Source: Astrocystis sublimbata
Taxonomy: Eukaryota; Ascomycota; Sordariomycetes; Xylariales; Xylariaceae
NCBI GenBank assembly: GCA_022453515.1
Contig: JAJNNY010000030.1
Location: 403,692-467,691, forward strand
Length of the DNA stretch: 64,000 nucleotides
Direction: 5' to 3'
The notes below the pieces were generated by a model, which was not told where the DNA came from, made no database searches, and worked only from the letters and a program-made list of their open reading frames with translations. Of the stretch, positions 13,401 through 26,004 are shown in pieces (the stretch's first letter is position 1; each line of letters opens with the position of its first letter). A program made the position numbers and the translations under genes.

Positions 13401-15026
13401 GTTACCCCTCCTGCGGCTGCTTATCTACGCCGGTCACCAGACCAGACGCCCGCCACTTACAGCGCAGCTCCTTGTACCTAACCACCACCTTGGACGTCCA
13501 ACACCTCCCCAAACTGCACAAGGTGCCCTGCAACATTAGGTCACTTATCTAAGGCGCAACTGCTCCTTCGAGGGGCCTAGGTAAAGTATCCACGATACAT
13601 GTAGATGTTAGGTACTCCGAAGGCACTTGCCCCAGACTGGGTCACTTTCAGGGTCCTTTGACCTGAAGTCACAACCTTGAAGCCGCGAACCATGTGCAAC
13701 AAGTTTATAACTTGATCGCCACACACATCTAAGCAACAGTGATTCCGTATACCTTGCCAACTTTCCACGACTTGTGTGTATTATTTCCTTCGCTGTTCGC
13801 GTTACCATGTCTTAGCAGTCATAGGCCATTTATCATTGACGACCTACCTGCAGCAACACACATCCCACTTGCTGCTGCTGCTGCTGCCCCGCCGACTCCG
13901 ATCTGGACAGAAGCCCACCTAGGTTCTTTGAACTGAGCCGTCGTCTCAAGTCACTTGGGCTCCTGCTTGGTTTGGCCTTACTCTGGTACGGTAAGCCTTT
14001 TTACTTGTCTGTATGAATTTTTTTATTTTTTATTGCGTGATAAATCTTCGTTTTCTGCATGCTCAAACGTTGGTTTTGGGGGTTGATGCGCGCACCTATG
14101 TTGCAGGGGGGTAGGTACCTATGATGTACCACGCAGCTCATAGCGGCTCGCCCCTCCATGACCCAACCCGCATTCACCCCTCCTCCCACCTAAAACACCA
14201 GGCAACACCGGCGACCAGTCCACCTCATCCCATCTGCACCAGCAAGGTACCTGCCACTGACCAACCTTCATTAACTTCAGCAATACTTCAACCATTTACA
14301 CTTTACTGCTGCCTTCCACCTTAGGGTCCAGCCTGGCACCGACATTTCCGAGCAACCCTTCCTGACGCCATCACTCCGAGTACATCTTTTATCTTTTCCA
14401 TATCTGTAGGTAATTCCACCTTCGCATCACCTACATCCACATCCACGACACCGAGGCGGCCCACTTCAACCGCATCCCAAACTCATCTGCCATCACACTC
14501 TCCGGAAAGGTATGATCGATCTCCTTACTGACCTGTTCTCCGCATCACTGCTTTCGCTCCTCTATCTACAAGCCGTGTCCACGAGCTGCATCTCCCACTT
14601 ACCCTTCCACTCCCATCTCCTGACTCACCCTCTACTTCAACTGCACCCGCCGACTACCCTGCTTTGAGCTTGCCCACCGTGATTTCTAATCCTTCCTTCA
14701 TCAAGCCATTTCTACGTGGGTAGCCCGCGTTTTGGCTGCCTCATCCAAAGTGCAAATAGCTCGTTCCCTTCTCCAACATTTACTCGCCTTGCATGTTTCA
14801 TACCTGTATCTTCGGGCTGACTGAACGTTCCTCTGTGGCAGATCCAACGTTTTCACCACGACCCGTTGTTCTCGATCTCGACAAAACCAGACCTGTACCT
14901 CCGGTCTGACAAACACACACACACACGCAAAGCTTCGAGCCCGTCATCCCTCGTCTGTCCAGCCGAAACCCGCGGTCAGCTCAAGGAATGACGTGATATG
15001 CCTGTGGCTTTCTCGTCTACCACGTT
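10419..15026. other. Spacer, about 4.6 kb, no supported gene
   Basis: No family-level coding signal was found. A pair of overlapping minus-strand open frames at 12,139-12,550 has protein-like stretches (PDVADFADRPFGYLYGIADP), but they break frame and match nothing I recognise, so at most this is a gene relic. GAA and CA microsatellites occur near 12,610 and 14,910. From about 14,150 the sequence is pyrimidine-rich and CA/TC-rich, which in these fungi is typical of promoter and long 5' leader DNA; it probably serves the gene starting at 15,027. Confidence 0.45.
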
Positions 15027-16985
15027 ATGGAACAGTCTGATTCTGATTCGCCCGATCCCCAACTGAGATCTGTTCGAGCACAAACAACGCCGCACTCGTC
15101 GTCTCTCCTCTCTCCTCTGTCGACCCCCCGGATCGCCAACAGCGAGCCGAGCCCCGAGCCCTCTCACGTGGAGGAGCTATCCGACTCTATACTTAACCTG
15201 CGGTTCCCGAAACCCGCAGGCAATCGCCAGCTGTCTAACTGGATATCGTCCAGCTCGCCAGACATCATGCAGCCAGGCAGCATTACCGACACCGATCTCA
15301 GCCTCTCTGAGCTGGGATACGATGTCATCGGCACAGATGGAGAGAGCCAAGCCGAGTCCGTCGCAAGTTCCTTCGACTATCAGCAATCCGACGGCATCCA
15401 GAGCCTTGCCGGCACCGATGTCGATACTGATTCATCTGATGACGAGGACAGTAATCTGCACGAGACTACTACAAGCGATACCACTGTTGTCCATGTCGAA
15501 GACCGCGCCCTCGCAGCCCAGAGGGAAACCGAGAGGGAAGCCGCAGCTGCCATGGACCGAAGCTTAGAGATGGTGGAACGAAGTTTAGAAAACCCCACTA
15601 ACTTGTCACTCGCTGGCTTCTCTCCTTTCACATCTGTGACTTTGCCGGATCTGTCCGGAAAACACGAACCATTTGCCGTAGAAGATACATCTCTCGTGGC
15701 AACTGACGCGTTGACGGAGCCTATGTCCATGGAAACGGCGCAGCAATTTGTTTCTCATTCGCCCAAGGCCTCACCAAAAGCCGAGCGCTTGCCAAAAACA
15801 GCCCGCGATGCCTTCCGTCTAGTGCAACCGGCATTGACCGTAATGGTCCTCTTAATGCTGCCGATGCTGGCGAACTACCTCATGGGGTCGATGTTGATGG
15901 TTCCCAAAGAGCTAGCGACTGTCCCGGTGGCGTCTGTACCCGTTGTTGTCAGCTCGTCTTCCACCTCGACAACATCTTTCGCAGCCACCCCAACGACTGC
16001 CATTTCAGGGACGCCAGATGCTCTGCAAACTTCAAGCTCTCGCAATGGCCTTGGGCTGTTCCCATTTGGGAAAGATGACACCCAGACAGAACTGACTGTT
16101 GCCACGACGCCCTCACCGGCACCTGTGTGCTCGGTAGAGCGAGTCGGACGAGACGAAATCCTGGTTCGCATTCCCCAGCGTGTCAAGAATTCTTGGCTAT
16201 TCAATGATGCACTTTTGATTGCCGTGAGTCGCGAGCTTCACGATGTCCCTACAAAGGTGTCTTCTGTCGACGATGGCTTCCTCATTCGGGTGCCTCTGAG
16301 CGAGGCGTATGGCGCACTGGACGTGACGATCGCGACCAGCCACAAGCCTCGCGTGAACAAGTCGTTCCGCGTGCACTTTGCTATGGCCGGGTTCACAGAT
16401 GCACTCGATGCAGGCAAGCAGCTCGTCCGTGGGTTTGCGCAGCGAGTTGTCGACACGGTAAATGGAACGACCTCATGGGTTGAGGATACGTACATACCTG
16501 CAATGGACGTCGTGTCAAAGCACGTCTCCAGCCAGACAGCTTCGATGTCCCAGTCGGTGCTGCATGGGCTTCAAGAGGCGACAGACAACCTCTTCGCTAT
16601 CCCCAACCAAATTGTCGCTCAGATCCGACGATCCCTCGACATGAAGACCGCCTTGCGACGCATGTCCCAGTTGCAGCTCGAATTGACACAAGAGATGAAC
16701 AATGTCCACGAGGAGCTACGCGTAGCGGTCCTGAAAAGCCGGCTCAGCTCTCGACTATTGTGGCTGAAGCTGCGAGGCAAGGCAGAAGAGCACGGCCAAT
16801 ATTCGAGCAAAGCAGAACTTTTCCTGAAGGAGCAGCGTGGCCGGTTCGAGTCGGCTAGGGCTGAGAGGGCCGAACGCACGAAGCAGCGGATTCGGGCTTG
16901 GCGCGAGCGGGACCGCCCCGTTGCGCCCAAGGGTTCGTCGTTTTGGAGCAGGATGGAGGCATTGGCGGGGTTCGGAGCCAACTAG
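15027..16985 (+). CDS. Uncharacterised single-pass membrane protein, 652 aa
   Basis: Intronless frame from ATG 15027 to TAG 16985. I do not recognise the family. Residues 1-260 are low-complexity, rich in Ser, Asp, Glu and Pro, with acidic runs such as DTDSSDDEDSN, and are probably disordered and cytosolic or nucleoplasmic. A strongly hydrophobic stretch near residues 265-295 (LTVMVLLMLPMLANYLMGS) is the one clear membrane segment. A Ser/Thr-rich linker follows. Residues about 370-450 look globular (SVERVGRDEILVRIPQRVKN, then short beta-like strands). The C-terminal 200 residues are helical and charged, with amphipathic coiled-coil character (TALRRMSQLQLELTQEMNNV) and a basic tail. A membrane-anchored scaffold or tether is possible, but no function is assigned. 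Codon use and the uninterrupted length of 652 codons make it a real gene. Confidence 0.82.
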   Translation: MEQSDSDSPDPQLRSVRAQTTPHSSSLLSPLSTPRIANSEPSPEPSHVEELSDSILNLRFPKPAGNRQLSNWISSSSPDIMQPGSITDTDLSLSELGYDVIGTDGESQAESVASSFDYQQSDGIQSLAGTDVDTDSSDDEDSNLHETTTSDTTVVHVEDRALAAQRETEREAAAAMDRSLEMVERSLENPTNLSLAGFSPFTSVTLPDLSGKHEPFAVEDTSLVATDALTEPMSMETAQQFVSHSPKASPKAERLPKTARDAFRLVQPALTVMVLLMLPMLANYLMGSMLMVPKELATVPVASVPVVVSSSSTSTTSFAATPTTAISGTPDALQTSSSRNGLGLFPFGKDDTQTELTVATTPSPAPVCSVERVGRDEILVRIPQRVKNSWLFNDALLIAVSRELHDVPTKVSSVDDGFLIRVPLSEAYGALDVTIATSHKPRVNKSFRVHFAMAGFTDALDAGKQLVRGFAQRVVDTVNGTTSWVEDTYIPAMDVVSKHVSSQTASMSQSVLHGLQEATDNLFAIPNQIVAQIRRSLDMKTALRRMSQLQLELTQEMNNVHEELRVAVLKSRLSSRLLWLKLRGKAEEHGQYSSKAELFLKEQRGRFESARAERAERTKQRIRAWRERDRPVAPKGSSFWSRMEALAGFGAN

Positions 16986-18276
16986 TTTCCATTCCATCTC
17001 AGCATGGGGGCGTCACTATATCTCGTGATTCCTGTTGGCGTTACGGGTCTGGCGTTGATCTTTCGTTCTTTCACACTTCTATCACCCGTCTGCTGTGGCA
17101 TGACCTTGCGCCCCCTGCTACGGAACTCGGTATATTTGATATGATGCCGAAACCATATACATGGGAGCCGTGCCTGCGGATCAGTAGTCATGGGGCTACC
17201 TGATGCCCTTGCTATCATTTATTCTACCTCTGCTTTATCCCCCGAGGGAGTTGATTTCTAACATAGAGCGCACATTACCAAGGGAGGTCGGGCGCACGCA
17301 CGACATGAGGCCTCTCACGTGCAGTTTAGCTGGCTTTCATGGGCTGGTAAGGAAGGGCGAGGCATCATCTCGGACAATGTATCTATGCGATAGAGTTGTT
17401 GGCGATGGATGCGCCCTCTGAAGTGCTTGACGTGTTCAGAGGAGGCCATTCGTTACTACCACAACACGGCAATGAAGGGCTCGAAGGTCTTGTGCGGTAC
17501 TACCACTGTTCATCTACCTTCCCTTAGGTACCGTGAGTAGGTCAGGTAGTACCTAAGTGTTTGCCTCTATTGCACGTATGCGACGTTAGTTCGATAGATA
17601 CCATACAGCCTCGAGGTTGCTATATAATAACACAACTCTTCTCTTAAGTGTTGAGGTAATGGCAATGATAATGATAATGCGCACTTGACTTGAGCTTCTT
17701 GATTACCTAGTATATTTCCATGTAATGGAACTATCTATGGCATAGTTCGCGCATTTCCCCAGTTTGTTATACTCACAACCTTACTATTTCCTCGATGAAT
17801 GGGTATGGAGGGTTTGTATATGATTGGAGTTGATGAGGGGTGGATGTGAAGAGTGTTTGAACAGCCACGAGAATGAATGAAGCTATTCGAACGTTCAAGA
17901 TTGACCATACATTTACTTAGGTACCTAGCGCCGGAGCTAGCGCCTCACTGTCTCCACGCACGTGCCTAAGGCAGCCACTCGAGCCACTGTCTTCAACGCA
18001 CCAGGCGAGCCAGGCACCACTGGTTTACAGTAGTGGCACGGTGAGGGTACATAGGTACATGCGAATAGGTATCCCCGTACCTCCTGTACGTGATCTCGGA
18101 CCATGCTAGCATCCAACACCGCGAACCCACTTCATCAACCTCACTTCCATCCGGACCACCACCCATACTTATTGCGCCCGCGACTCTCCCCCTCAAACCA
18201 CACACGGATCCATCTTTTTACCGACCGCATCATTTTTCACACCACACATCGTATCGAGAATACCGATTTCCTCAAG
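16986..18276. other. Spacer between the membrane-protein gene and sgf73
   Basis: No gene is seen. Short palindromic motifs of the GGTACCTAGGT/TACCTAAG type recur (about 17,525-17,560, 17,920-17,930, 18,050-18,080), and a small AATGAT repeat lies near 17,660. The last 150 bp before 18,277 are C-rich and CA-rich, like a fungal 5' leader. Confidence 0.45.
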
Positions 18277-19916
<1,640 letters not shown>

Positions 19917-21881
19917 GTAACCTCGATGGGTTGCTGTGTTTTTGGGGCTTGCTTGCATACCTGCATACTTGCGGGCGGGCCGAGCCTATGAAGGATGGGC
20001 GGGATTTGGCGTCCTCCGCTCTCCCTGTCTAGTTTGGCTCAATCAGGCTCAGGCCACGACCATGACCTCAAACACCGCGTTTGCGAATGCGGATTCTTGG
20101 TTTGTCTACCAAAACCCTAAAGATCGTCACAATGGGGTTGCCAGACGTTGGTGACGATTCGGAATCTCTGAAGCTGAAGAGACTACCGTCTCTGCCTCCT
20201 GATATCCTGATGTCTACGACGATTCCATCAAAACCAGTTCAGCCGAAGAAGTGGGGTGTACAAGATGTGTTTATTGTTGAACAGCACCCGGTGTATGGGC
20301 GGGTGCCATGGCGTGGCGTTTTTTTTCTTCTCCTCAGGCAGCGCATTTATACCACGATACATGTATCATTTACGGTCACGGTTACGGTCACGGGGGAGTT
20401 TCCTTCCTTTTCATTTTCACAGCGGCGTTGGTTTTCTTTTCCCTTTATTGTTTATACGCATCACCGTCTAAAGGCTTGGCGTTCAGGTTGCCATTTTTTT
20501 CAAAGGCGAAGACAGCGGGTCGGACGAAACGTGTTGGTTAAAGTCGGGTCAGGTCAGGTCGAGCTCATGTGTGGATGATGAGGACATGGTACCCGAACAA
20601 TCGGTCATGAAGATGAGAACCAACATGTCGATCTGCTTGAGTTTCTGTTACCTGGTTAGGTATTTTCCGACTTGACTCTCAGGTCTTACTTGGTATATTC
20701 GCCTACCAAAAACAGCGCAACATGAAAGGGACGATGTGTGTGGATGTAGAGATAGGCTAATATCTGTGCTACAAGAGAAGAGCTCAACTCAGGATGGCGA
20801 CTCTTGAAATAAAATAAAATGATAGTTCCAGTTATCGATGTATTTTGTAAAGTTTGACGTCTAGGTTTTTTCCCTCTAATTGTTGCTTTTAAGCAAAGTG
20901 ACCTGCTGAGGGTAAGTAACGTGTTTGTCCGAGGTCTGCCTCCCATTTTTTTTAATATTTTGTCTGTAGGAGAGTATTCTGACTATAGAGGCTAGTACTT
21001 CGGGAACAGCCCCTTAACAATATACAGGCTGCAGATTATAGAATCTTCGATTGGGCTGGTAAATGTGCAGTATACATTGGTGCCTAACTTACAACATACA
21101 TGTTCAATTTACCTTGTCATCTCTCACAGTCTGTTCGTACCTCAGGTCTCCATGGTTGCCTTGGTCGGGTAGCTCGCGAGGCTCGTTGGTCAAGAATCAC
21201 ATGTATCTTCTCCATTTCCCCAGAAATGACTAAGCTCCTTCGGGGTAAGAGTCGTCCCAAAAGCTAGGGTGGATGGGGCTAACGATGACGTCGACTCTAC
21301 CTGTCTAAGACAAGCCTCGGCTCATAATTTCGTGGACATCATATGTGATGTTTCTGCCGTTCTAAACCGCATCTTCTTCCGGTACTGAATGCATTCTGGT
21401 TGCGACGGGATCCTCTGAAATCCATGCGAACCTCGACGCCCATGACCTAATTATAATCACCACGCTCTGCACGAATATCGCCGAGCCGTCCAATAGCACT
21501 GCGACAGATAGCAGGGCGAACAACATCACACACACCTGAGAAAACCCAACTTACTCCAATTCGATCCCGACGAACCTGCATTTCCCAATCACATCACAGA
21601 AACAGGGTGTGAGAGGCACGGAAGCAGCGATTTGCTAGGCGGACTACAGACACATACGAGACACAATCCGGTTACTAGGTAGTATTGAGGCGCGTATCCA
21701 AAACTACACCTACATACGCGCCTAAACACGATCGACAATCACACCACACCAGTGCTCAAGGACACATACGCAGTATACGCAGTCTATGTGATCAGCCCAG
21801 CGATCCGGCAACACGTGTAAACCCCTCGATTGGACTCAGCAATAGGTATAAAGCTCCTACCGGGGAGGACAGGACCTCAAC
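19917..21881. other. Spacer, about 2 kb
   Basis: No supportable gene. Open frames near 20,080-20,580 lack motifs and lie in the probable 3' region of sgf73. A GGTCACGGTTACGGTCACGG repeat lies near 20,375-20,395. AT-rich DNA at about 20,800-20,960 and a CA-rich stretch from about 21,500 (likely promoter and 5' leader of the carrier gene) are the only structure visible. Confidence 0.45.
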
Positions 21882-23557
21882 ATGTCGCCCTCATCATCAT
21901 CGCCACCCCTCCCAAACCCCAACAGCATCCTCCCAGCTCTGCACCACGCCTCGTCCGGGTCATTGGGCACCTTGATATCAACATGCGGCCTGTATCCGCT
22001 GTCCTTAGTCATCGCGCGTCTGCAAGTCCAGCGCCAGCTCCGCCGCCGGAGTCAAGGTCGCGGCTGCAATCGCAGTCGCACCACTCTCGAGGAGGATCCC
22101 ACAGGACGCGCACGGACAGGACCGGAGGAGAAGGGAGAGAGCTACAGCTCCAAATCGTCGAACCCGACAGCCAGCCCCGGAGTCGCCGATCCCACCGGTC
22201 CTCGTACCAGTCCGGCTCCTACTTCTCGCATTCCAGGAGATCGTCTCTCCTCTCCGACTCAAACGCAAACTCTAAGTGGACAGGAACAACGACAACAACA
22301 ACACCCGCCGGTGGTCAAAGGGAAGGAAGAAGACGACGAAGAAGAAGAGAGGAGAGAAGAGGAATACGCCGGCATCGTCGACGCTTTTTCGCGGATCTGG
22401 AGGTCCGATGGAGGGCTGAGAGCGTTTTATACTGGCCTAGCGCAAGGTAAGCTATCCCTTCCTTTCTCTCGCATCCACTTTCCTCTCTCCTTTCTCTCGC
22501 ATTTCACACATATCGTATATCACCTACCCTCTAACAGCAACGTGGCTGACAACAATTGTTAGATGCAACCAAATCTGTCTTGGACTCTTTCCTCTTCTTT
22601 CTATTCTATGAGTGGTTCCGCGCCCTGCGTCTCAAGTCCCGCCGTCGCCGCGGCGCGCAGGCCCTGAAGAGCAAAGGCAGAGGGCTGGGGTGGGTCGAGG
22701 AGCTCGCCGTCGGCATGGCGGCCGGCGCGTGCTCGCGGTTCTTCACGACGCCCATCGCCAACGTCGTGACGAGGAAGCAGACGGCGACACTCACCAAATC
22801 AAAATCAAAATCTACATCCAGCCCGGACAGGGATGACGGGAAGGGCGACGACGACGACAACAGCGTCCGCGAGATCGTGCGCCGCATACGAGAGGAGAAA
22901 GGGATAGCGGGCTTCTGGTCGGGGTTCTCGGCCAGTCTGGTGCTGACGCTGAACCCGAGCCTCACGTTCTTCCTCCAAGAGGCGCTGAAGACGACCTTTG
23001 CGGAGCAGACGTACGATGATCCCGGCCCGAGGCTGACGTTCCTGTTTGCGGCCTCGAGTAAGGCGGTCTCCAGTTTCGTGACCTATCCCTTTCAGATCGC
23101 CAAGACGAGGTTGCAGGCGGGGATTCCGCTGGATACGGAGGATGAGGATCAGGGTCAGGATATGGATGAGAAAGGCTCAGGGGAGCACGAAGAGATGCAG
23201 TCCGAGAGCGGGAAAATTCTTGCCAAAACCACCACCACCACCACCACCACCGCCGCCATCTGCGCCGTGCAGAACCTCGCGCAACGAAGCATCTTCGGCA
23301 CCGTCGCGCAGCTGATACGGAGCGAAGGCCTCGCCTCGTTGTACGACGGCGTCGGCGCGGAGCTGGTCAAGGGCTTCTTCAGCCACGGGACGACGATGCT
23401 GGCGAAAGACGTCGTGCACAAGGCGCTGTTCAAGCTGTATCTGCTGGTTGTGGGCGTGCTGGTCGAGATGAAGACGAGGCCGCTGTCGAGGACGATGCTG
23501 GCGAGAAGGGAACAGTTGTTCCGGGCGCTGATTAGGAATTTCGTTTCTAGGCCTTGA
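21882..23557 (+). CDS. Peroxisomal-type mitochondrial-carrier-family transporter (PMP47/ANT1-like)
   Basis: Two exons, 21882-22446 and 22563-23557, with a phase-1 GT-AG intron, giving 519 aa. The protein has three carrier repeats. Repeat 1 begins LISTCGLYPLSLVIARLQVQ (degenerate PxD/ExxK/R signature PLSLVIAR) and ends FYTGLAQDATKS. Repeat 2 holds FTTPIANVVTRKQ and FWSGFSASLVLTLNPSLTFFL. Repeat 3 holds VTYPFQIAKTRLQAG and LYDGVGAELVKGFF. The NPSLTFF-type element and the long hydrophilic insertions are characteristic of peroxisomal adenine-nucleotide carriers, which import ATP for fatty-acid activation; substrate here is inferred. It is longer than the usual 300-350 aa because of an Arg/Glu-rich insertion in repeat 1 (about residues 55-165) and linkers including eight consecutive Thr encoded by (ACC)8 at 23228-23251. 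It is convergent with the NOSIP-like gene. Confidence 0.88.
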
Positions 23558-23962
23558 GGGGTTAGGGTGGGTGGTGGTGGAAGTGGAGGTGGAGGGAGGC
23601 CCCTTCGTGTTACTTCCGTTTCGTCTTCGATTGACAGGGCGTGGAGTTTATTAAGATTTTTGGAAATGTCCAGCATAGCAAAAATTCTGTAATATATCGG
23701 CTCGTGTAATTGGATTCAATCTGGGCGCTGAGGCATCTTCTCATGGGTCAGATTATGAGAATTTGGTTTATACAGCACAGTTGCACACATATCTTCTTTC
23801 TATGTGTTCAAAGCATCCTTCATCTGGCTACGGAGGGTATATAAACAGCATGTAAACAGGTATACATATATGTCTCGGCGCGAGCCAATATCATGGACAA
23901 GTTCCATATAACCTTGAACTCCATCGTGAGATCCCATTATCAGAGTAATTCAACAGGCCCGC
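23558..23962. other. Shared 3' region of convergent genes
   Basis: A 405-bp spacer between the stops of the carrier (plus) and NOSIP-like (minus) genes. It begins with a GGTGGTGGTGG/GGAGGTGGAGG purine run and becomes AT-richer. It contains no coding signal and presumably holds both polyadenylation regions. Confidence 0.5.
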
Positions 23963-25123
23963 TCAGCACTGGAACGCGGCAACGCCGCTCTTGCGCACCT
24001 GGTTGGCGCCGCCGGCCGAGTAACCGGTGCCCTCACTCCTGAGCTCGACCAGGCCGGGCCGTATCTTCTCTTTTTCTTTCTCTTTGTCTTTCTTGCCCCC
24101 TCCTTCTTTCTTGGCCTTGTTCTTGTGCTCTGTGAGGTCGGCGTCGCAGACGTAGCATCGCAGCGCGTCCTGCTCGGCCTCGGTCGCGTGCGGGTCGTCG
24201 TGGCGGTGGCTGCTCTTCATGAACTTGGCCACGCAGCTGCCGCACACGACGTGGCCGCAGGGTTTGGCGAGCGTGGCTTTGGAGGAGTTTGAGAGGCCTT
24301 TCTTGCACGAGGGGCATATATGTGTTGTTGTTGTCTTTCCTCCTCCCACTCCTCCTGTGCTTCTCTTCGCCGTCTTGTCGTCGTCGTCCCCTTCCTCTGT
24401 AAACCGCACGCTAACAAGTGTGTGCAGCGAGTATGTGTGCGGCCTGTCCTCCGCTGACGCGGGACATATCGGGCTCGTCTTCACCTTCTTGACGATGTCG
24501 TGCAGGGCGTCGCGCGTGTTGCTCGAGGGCGTCACCGAGGGGACCCAGAAGGACGGCAGGTGCGGCTCGGCGGCCTTCTCGGCGTCGATGGCCTTGCGCG
24601 CTTTCGCGCGGTCCGAGGCGGCGATGCGCGACACTTCGGACGCGTCGAGCTCGAATTTCCGCTTTCCTGGGCGTTGGTGTTGTTGTTGTTCGGGGGCATC
24701 TGTGTCTGTGTCTTTGTCTCGGCTTTCGTGTGTAGGTGTAGTTGTAGATGTAGATTCGACCCTCGCATCAAGCCCGCTCTGCGTCATCTCGAACTCCCTG
24801 ACGGCCCGCTCGTGCGCCTCGGCCTCGAGCCTGGCGCGCTGCTCCTGGGCCTCGCCGTCCGAGGCCACCTGCAGGCGCGCGACGCGCTTGATCTCTTTTT
24901 TTTGTGCCAGGATGTTGCTGAGCGCGCACTCGCGGCAGAAGATGTCGCCGTGCACGCAGGATACGGGCTCGATGGCGCTTTCGAGACATAGCCGGCACGC
25001 CGAGAAGGGCAGGTAGCTGTCGCGCGTCAGACGCGCCGAGGTCGAGGTCCAGGATTGCCGCGCTAGCTCCCGCTCGTAGGACGTGAAGACGGCGCGGGAT
25101 GTGTTGCGTTTGCTGTGGGACAT
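23963..25123 (-). CDS. NOSIP-like RING/U-box E3 ubiquitin ligase
   Basis: Intronless, 386 aa, starting MSHSKRNTSRAVFTSYER, the conserved N-terminus of NOSIP-family proteins. Residues about 40-75 form the N-terminal half of the split RING/U-box (CRLCLESAIEPVSCVHGD, then FCRECALSNILAQKKEI), ending in the QKKEI motif typical of the family. A charged helical linker follows, with KRKFELD near 165. The C-terminal half resembles a second RING: CPSCKKGLSNSSKATLAKPC, GHVVCGSCVAKF and CYVCDADL. Animal NOSIP is a nuclear ubiquitin ligase; the fungal orthologues are poorly characterised. Lys/Glu/Asp-rich repeats (DKEKEKEKEK) sit near the end. It is transcribed divergently from tafazzin across 881 bp. Confidence 0.88.
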   Translation of the reverse strand: MSHSKRNTSRAVFTSYERELARQSWTSTSARLTRDSYLPFSACRLCLESAIEPVSCVHGDIFCRECALSNILAQKKEIKRVARLQVASDGEAQEQRARLEAEAHERAVREFEMTQSGLDARVESTSTTTPTHESRDKDTDTDAPEQQQHQRPGKRKFELDASEVSRIAASDRAKARKAIDAEKAAEPHLPSFWVPSVTPSSNTRDALHDIVKKVKTSPICPASAEDRPHTYSLHTLVSVRFTEEGDDDDKTAKRSTGGVGGGKTTTTHICPSCKKGLSNSSKATLAKPCGHVVCGSCVAKFMKSSHRHDDPHATEAEQDALRCYVCDADLTEHKNKAKKEGGGKKDKEKEKEKIRPGLVELRSEGTGYSAGGANQVRKSGVAAFQC

Positions 25124-26004
25124 TTTGATTTGGCTTGCTAGGGGGTGGATGCGATGCGAGGAGTCGGTTGGGTTAGGTTGGAGATGGTTGTGAGGACGAT
25201 GCCCGAGCGGGCGCGGCGTAGAGGGGTGGTTTGTGGAAGTCTCTGAGAGCTGTCAGATGGCCATGGCGAAGATAAAAGTAGTTCTGGTGTTGGTTTGTCT
25301 TATGGGTATGAGAAGTTGAGAAGTGAGAGTGCTGGCAGAGTTCAAAGCTTCTAGGTAAAGAAACGTGGAAGTGGAGCTCCCATGCGCCGGGCCGGGCCTC
25401 AGCGTCAATGTCTGTCACATGCGATTTCTTAATTGCACGTAAATTCACCTGGGATACTGAGTAATTTAGCGATTCTTACCATTGCTATATGATTACAATT
25501 AATTACTATACATATAGTTTCTTAATATGCTGAAGCTATAATCTAGATGTCCTAAAGTCTATAATAAAATAGAAAGAATTATCCAAGATATAGCTTCGAA
25601 TTTGGTACAGGGATAGCTAACGGTAGCAGCGCCTTGGCGGACGGAGCAAGAACGGACTGGTGGGACGGACTGGTGGGACTTGCCTGCCTTAGCTCGACAA
25701 CCCCAACGTCCGGTTCCTGCAGATTGTCGAGATGGAAAGAACTTGCGCCTTGCGTGCGGAAACCACGACCTTTAATAATACACCCATCACATCTCGATAT
25801 GTAGTTCTTCTCATGCCAGCTTTACTTTGTCCACCTCTTCTCTCTTCTCCATACATCTATCGATAATGCCATTCTTCCTCGACATTATAGCAGAACCGTG
25901 AGTGAGAGAAAGAGTGAGTGAGACCGCATGCGACGAACGAGGTGAGAGTGAGATTCCGGAAGTGAGTTGAGTGAGAGTCTCCCTCCTCGCATCACATCGC
26001 TACA
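25124..26004. promoter_or_regulatory. Divergent promoter region of NOSIP-like and tafazzin genes, with an AT-rich island
   Basis: These 881 bp separate two divergent starts, so they should hold both promoters. About 25,440-25,620 is markedly AT- and TpA-rich relative to its flanks and may be a small decayed repeat. A GAGTGAG/AGTGAGA purine repeat (about 25,900-25,975) precedes the tafazzin ATG. Confidence 0.5.

Noticed and set aside
24219..25016. 265-codon plus-strand frame opposite the NOSIP-like gene
   Set aside because: Antisense shadow; the minus strand has the clear RING/U-box motifs.
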